NCBI RefSeq assembly: GCF_000471905.2
Contig: NW_006498435.1
Coordinates: forward strand, 3,835,146-3,899,145
Reading direction: 5' to 3'
Source: Amborella trichopoda
Lineage: Eukaryota > Streptophyta > Magnoliopsida > Amborellales > Amborellaceae
Length of the DNA stretch: 64,000 nucleotides
Shown here: positions 31,838 to 43,280 of the stretch, piece after piece
Numbering within the stretch: the stretch's first letter is position 1
Layout: each line of letters begins with the position of its first letter
Notes under the pieces: model-generated
The model's database searches: none
The model's input: only the letters and a program-made list of their open reading frames with translations
Told to the model about the DNA's origin: nothing
Position numbers and translations under genes: made by a program

Positions 31838-32390
31838 CTAAGGAGGGAACTCGGGGAAGATATTTCTCTCGTCATCCGCATTGACCTCGGTTCTTAGTTC
31901 GATGTGTCTCCATTTTGTCAGCCAAACAAGCGTGGGTTCTGATGAGGACAACTGAATTGTAGCACCGAGTTTCGCAAGTGAATTAGCTTGCGAGTTTAGC
32001 CTCCTGGGAATGTGACTCAGGGATACGTCTTCAAACTGAGCCACATATGATTTTGCAGTATCGTGAAAGGATTGAGAGTGTCTTTCCATACATCATAGAT
32101 CCATTTGAGTTGCTGGATAACCAACTAGGAGTCACCATAGATCTTGAGCTGCCCTAAATCTAGGTCGAAGGCTACCTCTAGCCCAATTATAAGGGCTTGA
32201 TATTCTGCCTCATTATGAGAACCGGCTTGGGCAAGGGAGAAAGAAAGTGGCAATATTCCTCCTTTTGGGGTTAAGAAGACTACTCCAGCGCCTCCTCAGT
32301 TTGATTGGAAGGCTCCATCAAAGTACAATTCCCAAGCTCTGTACATAATACTTCTTCATTGGGGAGGTCACTTGATAACGGAGATTCCAC
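31838..32390 (-). pseudogene. Second (archaeal-type) RNase H of T2
   Basis: An additional RNase H after the usual one is a known hallmark of Tat elements. On the minus strand I read WELYFDGAFQSN (first Asp), then LAQAGSHNEAEYQALIIGLE (Glu), LKIYGDS (Asp) and, in 31838-32089, RRLNSQANSLAKLGATIQ (last block, where the family has an Asp after Ala). Two in-frame stops (after QSN and after GDS) and a frameshift break it. The motif order is complete. Confidence 0.8.
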
Positions 32391-32445
32391 CGGCACGGGG
32401 TTGTGCTGTGAGAATGTCAGCCAAGGCATGGCCCTTGATGGTGAT

Positions 32446-32778
32446 CTATGGGACATACGTGATGTCGAACTCCATCAGTAATAATGCCCACTTAGCAAGG
32501 CGTCCCGACAAGCATGGGCGTGTCATGAGAAACTTTACAAGATCAGCTTTAGATATAAGTTTAACTTCATGAAGAAGCAAGTAATGGTGGAGTTTTTGTA
32601 ATGCGAAGATTAGGACCAAGCACATCTTCTCAATAGGGGGATAATTCTTCAGGGCTCCTAGCATCCTGCGGCTGAGGTAATATAACGCAGTCTCTTTTGC
32701 CTCGTCTTTGTTTTGTTTCAACAATGCTCTAAGTGACTCGTCTAAAGCAGTCACGTATAGAATGAGGGGCTTTCCCAA
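32446..32778 (-). pseudogene. First RNase H / connection domain of T2
   Basis: The frame reads LILYVTALDESLRALLKQ, LYYLSRRMLGALKNYPPIEK and LLLHEVKLISKADLVKFLMT, which is the gypsy RNase H-like domain after the RT, as in other Tat elements (usual form YLSRRLLGAETRY.PIEK). The first block lacks the usual catalytic Asp (VTALDESL here), a feature tolerated in this clade because of the second RNase H (inference). Confidence 0.75.
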
Positions 32779-33032
32779 TACTAGTTTAGAGATTCCTGGA
32801 GGGTTGAGTAAATAATTCTTGATGTCATCAAGGGCTGCCTAAATGCTTCATCCTAGATGAATGGGGTATCTTTCTTTAGTAGGTGTGTAAAGGGTTTACA
32901 GCAACCTGAGAGGTTCGAGATGAACCTGTAAATGTATGCCAGTTGTTCTTAAAAGGAGCATTGTTCCTGAAGTATAGTCGAAGACGACATTTCTTGGATT
33001 GCCTTGATCTTGACTGACTCAACTTTAAGCCC

Positions 33033-34007
33033 TCAATGTCGGACCATGAACCCCAAGAATTTTCTGGAGCGCACGCCCATAGCGCATTTTAGCGGGTTCA
33101 TTTTAAGTTGATGAAGATGCAAATGCTCGAATACCTTTTCAAGGTCTCTCATGTGAGCATCCATCTCTTCAGATTTTACCACAAAATCATCTACATAACA
33201 TTCCACTTCTTTGTGCATCATGTCTTTGAAGATGGTCGTCATTGCTCTCTGGTATGTGGCACCAGCGTTCTTTAAGTTAAAAGGCATCATCGTGTAATAG
33301 AAGACCCCTTTCGGAGTTAAGAACGTAATGGCTTCTTCATCTTCAGGTGCCATCCTTATCTGGTTATACCCAGAGAAACCGTCCATGAAGGAAAAGATTT
33401 GACAGTGAGTCGTTGAGTCGATGAGCATCTCGATGAATGGCAACGGGAAGTCATCCTTGGGATAGGTGGTATTGAGGTCGCGGAATTCACTGTAAACCCT
33501 GATTTGACCATTTTTCTTCTTTACTGGAGCAACGTTTGCTAGCCATTTCGAGTACTTGACTTCGCGAATAAAGCTTGCTTGTTTGAGTTTGGTCACCTCG
33601 GCGTCTATCTGCATCTCGAGGTATGGCTTGAACATTCTCGATTTTTTCTTGATAGGTTTGATAGTCAAATCGATGCCGAGATGGTGAATAACTACTTGAG
33701 GGTCTAAGCTGGGCATCTCATGATAATGGCAAGCAAAGACGTCACAATTTTCTCCCAAGAAAGTTGTGAAGTCTTCTTTTTCTTCTGGAGAAATATTCGC
33801 TGAAATTAAAGAGGGTCTGGGATCTGCTTCATCTCCAAGATTTATTTCTTCGAGTTCGTCTGCTGTGGCTTGACCACATTCTTCCCATTCTTCTAGGGCC
33901 TTTTGCAACTCTTCATCATTATTTTCAGAGGTATTTTCAACAATCTCAAGCACAAAGACCCATGACCTTGACATCTCTTCTTCTAATAGGGTTCCAGAGT
34001 ATGTCAT
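33033..34007 (-). CDS. Reverse transcriptase of T2 (324 aa open frame)
   Basis: Longest open frame of the Tat block. It begins in the pre-RT acidic linker and contains PSLDPQVVIHHLGIDLTIKP, KKKNGQIRVYSEFRDLN (the family has RVCVDFRDLN, so two positions differ), FPLPFIEMLIDS, FSFMDGFSGYNQI (motif A Asp present), TFLTPKGVFYYTMMPFNLKN, the catalytic ECYVDDFVVKS motif C and the thumb start (LKMNPLKCAMGVRSRKFLGF). All three catalytic aspartates appear present. The C-terminus stops at FMVRH, just where a normal RT continues, so the connection to RNase H is broken. The protein might still fold. Confidence 0.9.
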   Translation of the reverse strand: MTYSGTLLEEEMSRSWVFVLEIVENTSENNDEELQKALEEWEECGQATADELEEINLGDEADPRPSLISANISPEEKEDFTTFLGENCDVFACHYHEMPSLDPQVVIHHLGIDLTIKPIKKKSRMFKPYLEMQIDAEVTKLKQASFIREVKYSKWLANVAPVKKKNGQIRVYSEFRDLNTTYPKDDFPLPFIEMLIDSTTHCQIFSFMDGFSGYNQIRMAPEDEEAITFLTPKGVFYYTMMPFNLKNAGATYQRAMTTIFKDMMHKEVECYVDDFVVKSEEMDAHMRDLEKVFEHLHLHQLKMNPLKCAMGVRSRKFLGFMVRH

Positions 34008-34280
34008 GATTTATGCACCGTTCCCGAATCGAGGGACATGAGGGTCAACGTCAAACATGGGAAGCCAATCAGCCTGCAGGAGCTTGTTCTGGGTTTCAGC
34101 AAAGGTTGGGCATGAAGTGTCCTTGTATGGATCATATGGTCCTTACACAGATGTGTGTAGTGCTTTCTCCGCAATGACTTGCTCTTCATAGACTTGCACC
34201 ATATGTCAGGCCTCTTGAGAATAAAAGCTTTGCCCCCTCGATTATCTCAGCCTCTGCCCAAAGTCGGGCTCAGGGGACTA

Positions 34281-34781
34281 CTAGGTTTTCTTTGGTTTCA
34301 ACTTCTTGTGCTTCTTTGAAGAAGGTGGCTTTGCCTTGGCTTTAGCTGTCAGGGCATCAACAACTATTAGGAATTCTGCTGCCTGTGTTAGGGTCTTTCT
34401 CAATCGTTTCCACTGCGTCCTGCTTATATTGATTCCTTTGAGTTCTCGGTCGAGAGCCTTGAAGTCTTGGCATATCAAGGTCGTACCTGCATGGAACGTA
34501 GAAGAGGGAGAATGAGAAGCAAGAGAAGAAGAAGGTGGGGGACATTTAAGGTCGTTCCCCTCATCAGACTGATCTAGGAAGCTTTTTACAGCATCACCAG
34601 AATTGGATGGGTGCAAGGGGTCTTTTAGGTCTTTCCCTTGCTTACACCATTGGAGACTTCTTTTCACGTCGTCACCCTCATTGGATGTGTGTTGAGTGGG
34701 AGGTGGCACGGGAACGTCTTCTTGACAAGATGAAGAAGGAAGAAGGATCATGCCAGGGATGAAGTCCAGTAAAGTTGTCAA
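34281..34781 (-). pseudogene. Gag-Pol linker region of T2
   Basis: Ser/Pro-rich frame followed by the conserved TLICQDFKALDRELKGINIS and QWKRLRKTLTQAAEFLIVVD phrases and a Lys-rich tail. The matching region in T3 is at about 45594-46330 (FDTLNREFKGTS...RLREMLTQVARF). In T3 the protease follows soon after; in T2 a short broken stretch (34004-34280) leads directly to the RT, so the protease seems deleted. Confidence 0.65.
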
Positions 34782-34978
34782 TGGAGGAAGGGGCCTGAGA
34801 AATTCCTGCTCGACTGTGGGTTGAGCAGTCTTGTTTCTTCGGCGGGTAGCCCTTGGTGGCCGTCTCTTTCTGATTTTCTGAAGTGATGTTTGATTCGTCT
34901 CCCTGGGCTTACGAACAACTCTAGCTTGGTGAACTGCTTCTCGCCTTAAGGTCTTGAGTCTGCTTCAGCCATGGTAGA

Positions 34979-36646
34979 CTATCCATGGCTGGAAGTCGAG
35001 GATTCGGCGGAGTCCCAGTCATTGATAGGAAGCTCCTTCTTTGGGAGATCTTCTTGCTTCGATAAAGGAATGACTTGGGGATCACTTACAGGGAGATTGT
35101 AAAACTCCTGACACTCCCGCATTTTCTTTGCGAATATATCAAGGAAGCTTCTGCATTTCGACAGGTAATGGCCTCTTATCTGATGGTACGGGGCACCAAC
35201 GATCTTCAATCCCCTTAACAAGGCGACTGGGTTTCCCTGCTTGCTTCAGTGTGATTATGCCTTCTTGAAGCATTATAAGGAAGAAGGCATAACGGATACC
35301 AGGCATTTCGTCTTTCTCTTGAATGGTTATTGCATGGTAGCCCTCAGCTGCCCCAAAGGCCTTCTTTAAGTCCTCGAGCTTTATCTAACCCTTCTGAATA
35401 AGGGTCTTGATAATATCTTTTAGATGTAGCAGTCATCTGTGGGATGATTGATCCTCTGATGGTAGGCACAATAATTCGCCTGAGTGTCAAGGCCAGGTTG
35501 CTCTGGGGTCTTGGCTTCTGGAAGCTGGATCATATTCTATTCCAATAATAATCAAAACAGCACAGGGACCCATTCATTTTCGAAGCGGTAGACCTTGTTC
35601 CTATGCCTGGTGAAATAATCACCCCGATCAGGGTTGGCCAGTGGGGCTACCCGATTGTATGACTGTTGTTGCTTGCCAGCCTGGGGTGTTACCTTTGTCG
35701 TGCTTACCCCTTTAGAGAGGTCCAAAGTCTGGGAGGGAGCCTTCTTTGAATTAGTGACCATGACAGCCGCACTGATTACCCCTTTCTGTTGGCTGCCCCT
35801 TGTGTTATTCCGAGCGCTACTGTTGCCCCGGTTTTTTGCTGGGCTTGTAGATGGTTGTCGTGCCCCACCATGGTGGCATGATAAACTTTCTATGCGAACT
35901 GATTTAGAGATCAACTCTGACATGGAGGTAGGATTGGAGGCCTCAACATGTAGAGCGATCTCGGGTCGCATGTTCCGCACAAATGTTTGGACTGATTTCT
36001 TCTTAGGCATAGGATTAGGATGATGGGAAGCCCAATTTCTCCATCTTGATATGGACTGATCCACGGGCTCATCGGGGTCTAGAGTCAGGGTGAGAAGTTC
36101 GATGGTTTGAACTTCTCTCTCGACCTCATAGAAGCAGTGATATAATAATTTCTCCGTCTCCTCCCATGTATGCACTAAGTTTGGAGGAAGTCTGACATAC
36201 CATTGAAATGCTGAGCCATCGAGGGTCTCAACAAACTGTTGGAGAAGAAGTCTCCCGTCAGCCAATGTTTCTCGACATGCTGTCTGGAAGTGGGCAATAT
36301 GCTGGTTCAGGGACGTGGTTCCCTTTTATAAAGGAAACTTCCTTTTCTTATAATCAGAGGGAAATGGGACCTGATAAATATACGAGGAGTATGGCCTTTG
36401 ATAAGGTGTCGCACCTGTATCCCCAGGATTTGTCTAATCTTTAGGCTATGGGTGACCATAGCGTCAATGTCTGTCTGAGAGATGGGATGATGGACAAAAT
36501 TGTCTTGTGAGGTAGAAGGAGGGGCCAGCTGTGGAGGTGAACCATCAGAGTGATGGGAATTGATCTCATGGTTAGCCGACTAGTGTGCGGCATCAATATG
36601 ATCATCTTGTCTATCATCTGCGCACCATATCCTCAAACTTGTTCAT
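34979..36646 (-). pseudogene. Gag of T2
   Basis: The likely start is the ATG at 36644-36646 (MNKFEDMVRR, matching the T3 start MTRFELMM), followed by stops. The capsid lies in the 237-residue frame 35552-36265 (LLLQQFVETLDGSAFQWYVR, PPNLVHTWEETEKLLYHCFY, LDPDEPVDQSISRWRNWASH, FVRNMRPEIALHVEASNPTS). The Tat phrase HPTDDC...LIQ..G is near 35400, and YHQIRGHYLSKCRSFLDIFA at 34979-35221. Frames change several times. T3 gag matches it throughout. Confidence 0.82.
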
Positions 36647-36702
36647 GCGCTCCAAGTTCACTTACGACCATTACGTTGACCATTTCTCTATGGAGGTCAA
36701 CA

Positions 36703-38719
36703 TTAGTGGAGTAGCAGTGACACGACCTTGGAACGCGCTAGACATTACTATTCACGGCTAGAGGATGAGTAGAGGACTATGGATAGTGCTAGATATCGCA
36801 GCTGGAAACATAAGAAGGTAACGCGCCGCTGCGCATTACCAGCGATAGTATCTCATGGAGCACGCAGCGATAGCCACTTGCGAAGCACGTGACGATAGTT
36901 CTCATGAGGCACACGGCGTCAGGCATGGGACGCAAGAAGAACAGCGAAGGGCACCGAACGTGTGAAGGAAGCTCGTAGACGGAGATAGGTGTTGCCGAGG
37001 CCTCTAGCAGGCGGCGATAGGTATCACCGTCTACAGTAGACGTGCAATAGGGGAAGACCCCTGTGGACGGTAACTATTTTCGTCGTCTGGGCTCTTCACT
37101 AAGATGTCGAAGTTGTCTGCGAACGGTGATGAGCAGCACCATCTGTAAGCCACACTGGGAGAGAGGGGCAAACAAAAAGAAGGGGGAGCATAGAACTACC
37201 ATCGCCATGCACGACCTGTGAGATCACCAAAGAGGCATGCACGACATTGCCACTGCCATGCATGTCCTTTGAGAAAACCTTAGGTGCAAGGGAGGAAGAA
37301 GAGAGAGAGGAAGAGAAAGGAGAAGAAGAGAGAGAAGAAAAGAAAAGGAAGAGAGAGAAGATCTACCTCAAGCCTAGGAGTACCGATCAAGAGTTTCTCT
37401 CACCTTGCTCTCTCTCTCTAAATGTGACCCAACATTGGTAAGAAAGAGAAACTGTATTAAGTAAAAACTCTCTCTGTTGTGAAAGGTTGAGTCCTCTTTT
37501 GTGCGTACAATGATGGTACGTATATAATGATACGTATGTATAGAATTTGCCCCAAACATGGGTGGATGACCAAAAGTAACCCTAATTTCTGAAAATTAAG
37601 ATTAAAATTATTTAAAAGAATTAGAAAATGGGGAATAAAATGACAGATTTTCCCTTTCCTAACAATTCATGGAATTTTAGAATAGTCCGTGTGTTGCCCT
37701 AGAACTGGCATGATCTTGCATGGATGATCCGGGATCATTCTGATGCCCGGTTGATCGAAAGATGATTGTTTTGAGCCATGGATCGTGTTTTTAGTGCACG
37801 ATCATGTGACTTGAATTTGAATGGATCTTGAAACTTCGGATCGGTAGTGTGCTCGTTCCTTGATGTTTTTTGGTGATTTCTTTGCTAGACCACATTGAGG
37901 ATGTCATTACAATTGCGGGGCGACAAACACTGCTCGATTCCATGTCAGAACGAAGAGTTTGTAACTTCGGAATTTTAGTCAAAATCTAGAATTTCGACGA
38001 TGGAATTTGCAGTGGCTACATCAACTTCGTCTGTGAAATCAGACCATTCATCATGCACAACGTTCAGGTAAGAGATGCCCAGAGACCTTACACATGCGAT
38101 GGAATTGGTTTTGCATCGATCGAGCCCGCGAATGGCATGATTCGGCCACTCGAGCGAGGTATGATGCTGCTGAATTTCCTATACTTTCTTCACAGATCAG
38201 GTAACGTCACAGCGCTTGCCACATATAGAATCGCTCATCTTGATGCGATGAATATGCTCACCAAATTTGAGCATGATCCGACTTCAAACGGCTAAGATAT
38301 GAGCATCAAAATTCACTGCTCGTGACTGTCCCTTCAATGGTGTAGAGTTGCAGAGTGGCTACATGGGAATAGTGTGCGACTCCTCATGTTTCTCTCTTTT
38401 GCCAATAACTTCTTCCTGGAGTGTCCGTTCGAGTTGAAATTTGACCCCTAGGGGTTTTCGACCATGCTGGATCCAATGGCAGTGGCTTCATAGAAAATTG
38501 AGACACCGAGAATGTAGCTCTAATTATACCATTTCAGGGTGCTAGAGGCCGATTTTTTCAGAACTGTCGAAATACGTCAAAAACTTGGCAGGAGACTTTT
38601 GGGAGATCTCAAGAAGATCTTTGCCAGTTCTGGAGCAGTTTTGTGACTATTTGAATTTCCACTGTTTGCTAGGCTTTATTGAGCAAAGGCCACATGATGA
38701 TGAAAAATATCTTCCAACA
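36703..38719 (-). repeat. Partial LTR shared between T3 (3' LTR) and T2 (5' LTR)
   Basis: Matches 50863-52958 of the T3 5' LTR from tggagtagcagtgacacg to cttccaaca, with about one difference in ten and a 40-bp deletion near 37770. The U5 end (about 645 bp) is absent. Right of it is T3 3'-region sequence, left of it T2 gag. A TATA run (about 37515) and the purine tract (about 37285-37370) are present. Confidence 0.88.
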
Positions 38720-38735
38720 ACATGCCCCGTCGAAT
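38720..38735 (-). other. Putative polypurine tract of T3
   Basis: On the minus strand the bases before the LTR read cattcgacggggcatgt. The same place in T5 and T6 reads ggcggggaaatc and ggcgaggcatac. A purine-rich box next to the LTR start is expected at this place. Confidence 0.5.
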
Positions 38736-38780
38736 GTTGTGCTTCAAGAGAATCGAGAAGTGCAATTAGTATGGAAGTTT

Positions 38781-38968
38781 GAGGGATCTTGTTGAGGTCC
38801 TCACCCTCAAGGGACTATTTGTGATTCTGAAACGTGAGGCATTTGTAGGGACCTCCTCGGACAAAATTAGACCTGAGGGATCTTGTCAAAGTCCTCACCC
38901 TCGAGGAACTATTTACGATTTTGAAGCGTGAAGCCTTTGTAGGGACCTCCACGAATAGAATCAGACCT
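38781..38968. repeat. 94-bp tandem pair
   Basis: gagggatcttgttgaggtcc at 38781 and gagggatcttgtcaaagtcc at 38875, each followed by 'ctcaccctc.a.g.actattt' and 'gtagggacctcc'. Single copies occur at about 56815 and 58910. Confidence 0.9.
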
Positions 38969-40020
38969 ACGTGGAGGCCAAGTGCTAAGAACCTTATGGT
39001 CGACATTGTTCGCTGCTACACCGAGTTTGCTTTTGATGCTTATGGTATCTCTGTAGGTCACGTTTAGTGGGGGCCAGTCGGGGGTCTCTGACTTATCCCA
39101 AAAGTTTTGTACCATGTAGGCTAGGGGATTTAGTGAGAAATACCCTGAAGCCTGGGGCAGGTTAGACCTTGGTTTTTTCAGTTTCTTTCCTTCATGATGG
39201 TCTTTAACATTTCAGAGGGATCTTCTGGTCATCGTCCTCACCCTCGAGTACTCTTGTTGTTGTTAGGATATCTTATGAGGCTCTCACTCTTTGACGAGCC
39301 ATATTGTTGATGTTTGAACTACGAGAGATCTTATGCGGCTCTCACTCCCTGGCGAGCCAATTCGTGTTGGTTGATGCTTGACATTTGAGGATTTTAGATA
39401 GACCTCATTAGGATTGTGATTGAGTGTCGGCTGAGGCGGTGGTCATGTTTCAACCTGTCTTGTCGGTCTAAGTGCCCTTCGTTAGTTTTCACTCGAACAT
39501 GCGAAGTGGCACTGTAATGAGATCTTTATAGTCATGTCCACCCTTTTCATCCATTTTTGCTCATGATGACCTGTTAGGGTTTTCACCGTGCTTGGGTTTT
39601 GTTTTCCACATAACTCTTTTACTCATGGTTTCGTGACCATGCTCGTCCGTCATTTTTACTCATGGTGTTCCCTTATCTAGGTTTACACTATGCTCATTTT
39701 TTGTAAAGCTGTGTTTAGCTTCATGCCTTTAAGACCTGTACGAAGCCTTTTATTGTCATGCAGCCAGAATGTGCGCTATAGTTTAGGGTCATATAGCTAG
39801 ACTATAGCGGTGGTGAATGGCAGTGAGAGTGGTTGTGACTTCGACTCACTTTTGAGGAGATGACACGAGGTTGCCAATTAAGAGTTGATGATAAATGAAT
39901 GGTGGGTGAATAATGGTAAACCACTAGCTGACGGCGAGTATGGGTGGCAAGATGGCTTGCCATTTTGTGAGCATGGGTAAGACTCACTAGGGAATGGTGA
40001 AAGATGGTAATGATGAATGG

Positions 40021-40325
40021 ACTCACTGAGGAGGTAATGAATGTGGTGTGCGCACATGAATGGGCCGGCTAGGGAAGACGTGCACGAAGATGCACGTAAA
40101 AGGCATGTGCACGTGTGTGGTCTCACTAGAGAGGTAATGAAGGTGGTGTGTGCACACGAACAAATCGTTTAGGGAGGACATGCACGAAGATACACATAAA
40201 ATTCATGTGCGCATGTGTGGTCTCACTGGAAAGGTAATGGAGGTGGGGTGCGCACACGAACGGGTGGATTAAGGAGGACATGCTTGAAGATGCACGTAAA
40301 ACTGGGTGTGTGCATATCTGGGGGC
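40021..40325. repeat. Three 100-bp tandem units
   Basis: aggtaatga recurs at about 40031, 40131 and 40231, exactly 100 bp apart, each followed by ggtgg.gtgcgcaca and acgaagatgcac. Confidence 0.9.
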
Positions 40326-40329
40326 ATTT

Positions 40330-41830
40330 TTAAGGTCATGCCTCTTGGACCTAGGCAAAGCAGTTTAAAGTCATGCGGCCAGGACGAGCACTATAGTTTA
40401 AGGTCATATAGATTTGACCATGGTTATGCAGTTTAATGTCATGCAACTTCGGACCGTGCAGTTTAACGTCATGCAATTGACCTCCGCTACAGTTTAAGGT
40501 CATGTAGTTTGGACCATGGTTGCACAGTTTAAGGTCATGCAGAATGGACTAGGGTTATGGAGTTTAAAGTCATGCAACTCAAACCGTGCAGTTTAAGATT
40601 TTGCAACAAACCTTCACTAAAGTTTAAGGTCATATAGTTTGGACCATGGCTGCGCCGTTTAAGGTCATGTAACATGGACCATAGTTATGTAGTTGAAGGT
40701 CATGCAGCATGGACCATGCAGTTTAAGGTCATGCAACTAGACCTCTGCTACAATTTAGGGTCATATAGATTGGACCATGACGGTGCAGTTTAAGGTCAAG
40801 TAGCATGGATCATGACTAAGCAGTTTAAGGTCATGCAGCATGGACCATTACGTGTGTCGCCATGTAGATGAAACTCCATGGAGGATAGGTCTGTGAATAG
40901 TAATTTGACTCCTGGGGATGAAATAGTTAAGGCTATTCACAAGCAGAGAGCTTTAGATGAAGATGATGGCCCTACGAAGAGTGGCAAGTGGAAGCAAATC
41001 TTCCTTGGGGATTAGAGGGGCCAGTGTGACTCCACGGGGATAATGATGGGGCTTCATGTAACTCCACTGGGAATGATAGTCCGGAGTACAAGCGTAACCC
41101 TGTTGAGGGTTGAGAAGATAAGCATGGACCTAACTCCCTGGGGATAGTGGATAGTAATAGGATGTGACTCTCACTGGGTTGTTGGTGCAAAATGGACCCA
41201 TTAGGGATTAAAGGGGTCGGTATGACCTTTTGTAAACATCTAACTTCACCAGAGATGTTGATGAAATACACCCTAGGAAGAGGTGGTCCATCTCTCAATT
41301 AAAGTTATGAGTGTAGGCCATTTGTCACATTGTGTGTTACAGTTTTAGGGTCTTGTAGCTCGTACCATCGCTATGCAGTTTTAAAGGTATGCGGTTAGGC
41401 TACCATTTAAGGTCATGTAGTTTGGACCTTGGTTATACAGTTTTGAGTTGTGTGACGAGGACTTAGCAGTTTAAGGTCATGAAACTAGACCTCCGCTACA
41501 GTTTATGGTCATATAGTTTTGACCATGGTGGTGTAGTTTAAGGTCATGCAGCACGGACCGTCGCTAAAGTTTAAGGTCATATAGTTTGGACCATGGAAGT
41601 GCAGTTTAAGGTCATGCAGCACAGACCGTCACTACAATTTAAAGTCATATAGTTTGGATCATGGCGGTGCAGTTTAAGGTCATGCAGCACGGACCTTGGC
41701 TGCATTTTAAGGTCATATAGTTTGGATAAGCGATGTAGTTTAAGGTCATACAGCATGGACCATCACTACAGTTTAAGGTCATATAGTTTGGACCATGGTG
41801 GTACAGTCCAAGGTCATGCAGCACGGACTG
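40330..41830. repeat. Array of about 30 units of 'gtttaaggtcatgcag...' (30-40 bp)
   Basis: The core taaggtcatgcag or taaggtcatatag recurs about every 30-38 bp, alternating with tggaccat. A non-repeat interval of about 480 bp (40860-41340) splits it. Similar single copies lie at about 39786 and 59890-59945. Confidence 0.93.
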
Positions 41831-41989
41831 TAGTGTGGTGAGGGAAAGCAACTCTATGGGGAATAGAGCCATCACCGAAGATTGGACTCCTGAAGAGTGA
41901 GAATGTGGTGTAGGTAATGAACTTCTTGAGGATGCAGGAGGAAGCTCCAGATGGGAGTGCCATGACATGCCCGTGGTGCTAAGTGTTAG

Positions 41990-42235
41990 ACAACGCATGC
42001 AGCATTAGGCCTAGATGATGTGTGCACGGCGTTAGGTCCCTTGGTGAAGCGCGCGATAGTAGCCATTGACGAGGCACGCGGCAATGACCTCCGGGCGAAG
42101 GCACACGATGATGGCTCTTGAAGAAGGCGTTCGGCGATGGCCCTTGACGAAGGCACACGACGATGCCCCTTGATGAAGGCATGCAGTGCTGGCCTTTGAG
42201 TGGAGTGCGCGGCGATGGCCTTTTCAAGTCATGCA
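41990..42235. repeat. About eight units of a 30-bp 'gaaggcacacgacgatggcc' repeat
   Basis: The unit resembles the 'gaagcgcactacgatagg' motif in the U5 half of the Tat LTRs, hinting at exchange between the LTR and the 3' region. Confidence 0.8.
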
Positions 42236-42330
42236 TTTTGACCTGCCCTGACCTGGATTTATTACCGTCAGAAACTGGAGACTGCAGCATCATTTCATGT
42301 TTGTTGAGGGAAGTTTACGTCATTGTCGGG

Positions 42331-42339
42331 TATAAAAAG
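42331..42339 (+). promoter_or_regulatory. TATA box of the antisense unit in T3
   Basis: tataaaaag, followed by 'gggaaatccc' and then 'accaaagg'. The same block, with ctatataagg, occurs at 53183-53192 in T4. The two are conserved around the box, and the plus-strand ORF region begins about 100 bp downstream. Confidence 0.65.
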
Positions 42340-42422
42340 GGGGAAATCCCCTCTTTACTATTTTACCAAAGGAGTAAAATAATGGAAGAGTTTTCTTAGA
42401 GAGAGAGAGAGGGACAAATCTT

Positions 42423-42866
42423 TTGGGGAGAGATTTCTCGGCTAGAACTTCCCGGTCAAAATCTGCAGCAGAGAGGGAGCTCTTTCTGGCGAGTTTCAGT
42501 GGGTTGTGGGCCAATACGAGGTGCCTGCAAACATCTTTGGAGAGTGTCGAGACTCTCCAAGTAAGGAATAGGGTTTCTCGGGGCCTTAGCCAGTTTGCAG
42601 AGGTGCCCTGCCGGAGTTTGAATGCTCCTTTGGTTGTTACATGGTTGAAGGGGAGGTCGCAGAGAGCTCAGAGGGCTCTGTCAGTCCTTTTGTTATTGAA
42701 GGAGAAGGAGGAGGAACAACAGTGGGTTAACCTAGAACTCAATAGAATTCTTGTGAGCTTGTGGCGAGTTATGAAAGTGCAGAAGCAGGGAGAAGGGAAA
42801 CCCACAAGGTCACAGGGAGCTTTCGAGAATTTTCGGTGGCTTTTCGCTGACTCTGGTAACGAGTAG
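42423..42866 (+). CDS. Upstream open frame of the antisense unit (147 aa, uncertain)
   Basis: Plus-strand frame 92 bp after the TATA box, with an in-frame ATG at its start. It is Arg/Leu/Ser-rich with a glutamate-rich stretch (KEKEEEQQW) and no domain I know. The T4 relic has a matching plus-strand segment at about 53251-53580 with a differently shaped frame, so coding conservation is weak. It may be a 5' leader or an exon of the antisense ORF at 43281-44089 rather than a protein of its own. Confidence 0.3.
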   Translation: MGRDFSARTSRSKSAAERELFLASFSGLWANTRCLQTSLESVETLQVRNRVSRGLSQFAEVPCRSLNAPLVVTWLKGRSQRAQRALSVLLLLKEKEEEQQWVNLELNRILVSLWRVMKVQKQGEGKPTRSQGAFENFRWLFADSGNE

Positions 42867-43280
42867 ACGATGGGGAAGGGTTTTTTCGGTGGTCAGAAGT
42901 GAATTCCCGATGAAGAGGGGAAACATCGGTGGGAACCCGAAGGGTTGTGGGGCCATAACGGTCAAGAGACAAAGTGTCATGGGACAGTGAGCGGTTGCCA
43001 TCCACATGCATGATGATAGGCCACGTTGCAAGTGTCAGGCGACATGTCCATGTTTTGAGAAACGCACGTGTGGCTCGTGCTTGACAGCTGGAGCACAAGC
43101 ATTAACACATCTTGGTCGAGAGACGGCGATGCCATCTCAGTGGGCAGATGGTGACTATCCGACTTTCTAGTTCTTGTTTGCACGTAGCCATCGGGCAGGT
43201 AGAAGTCTCTTAGTCAGATATCTCCCCAGCAGTCGGCCAAGGCTTTGAAAGTTCCCAAAATGTAGGTCTCTTCAAAATAG

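Larger units (their letters stand above)
30630..36702 (-). mobile_element. T2: Tat-type gypsy internal region (gag, RT, two RNases H, integrase)
   Basis: The gene order right to left is gag, RT, RNase H, second RNase H, integrase. The primer site, the leader and the U5 half of the 5' LTR are missing at the 36702/36703 join, and the 3' end is cut by K1 at 30630. No protease is visible between the gag linker and RT. The extra RNase H marks the Tat clade. Confidence 0.88.
38736..42300 (-). mobile_element. Repeat-rich 3' non-coding region of T3
   Basis: About 3.6 kb with no supported gene on either strand. It is a chain of tandem repeat families (94-bp pair, 46-bp pair, 100-bp triplet, a long 30-40 bp array, a 30-bp array), listed separately. 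Long repetitive 3' regions are known in Tat/Ogre elements and can seed satellite DNA. The frames seen on either strand are by-products of the repeats. Confidence 0.75.

Noticed and set aside
36208-36444. Plus-strand frame overlapping T2 gag
   Set aside because: It is a shadow of the gag region on the other strand, with no homologue in T3.
39802-42293. Several minus- and plus-strand frames of 70-120 residues in the T3 3' region
   Set aside because: They follow the repeat units and have no shared protein signal with other copies.
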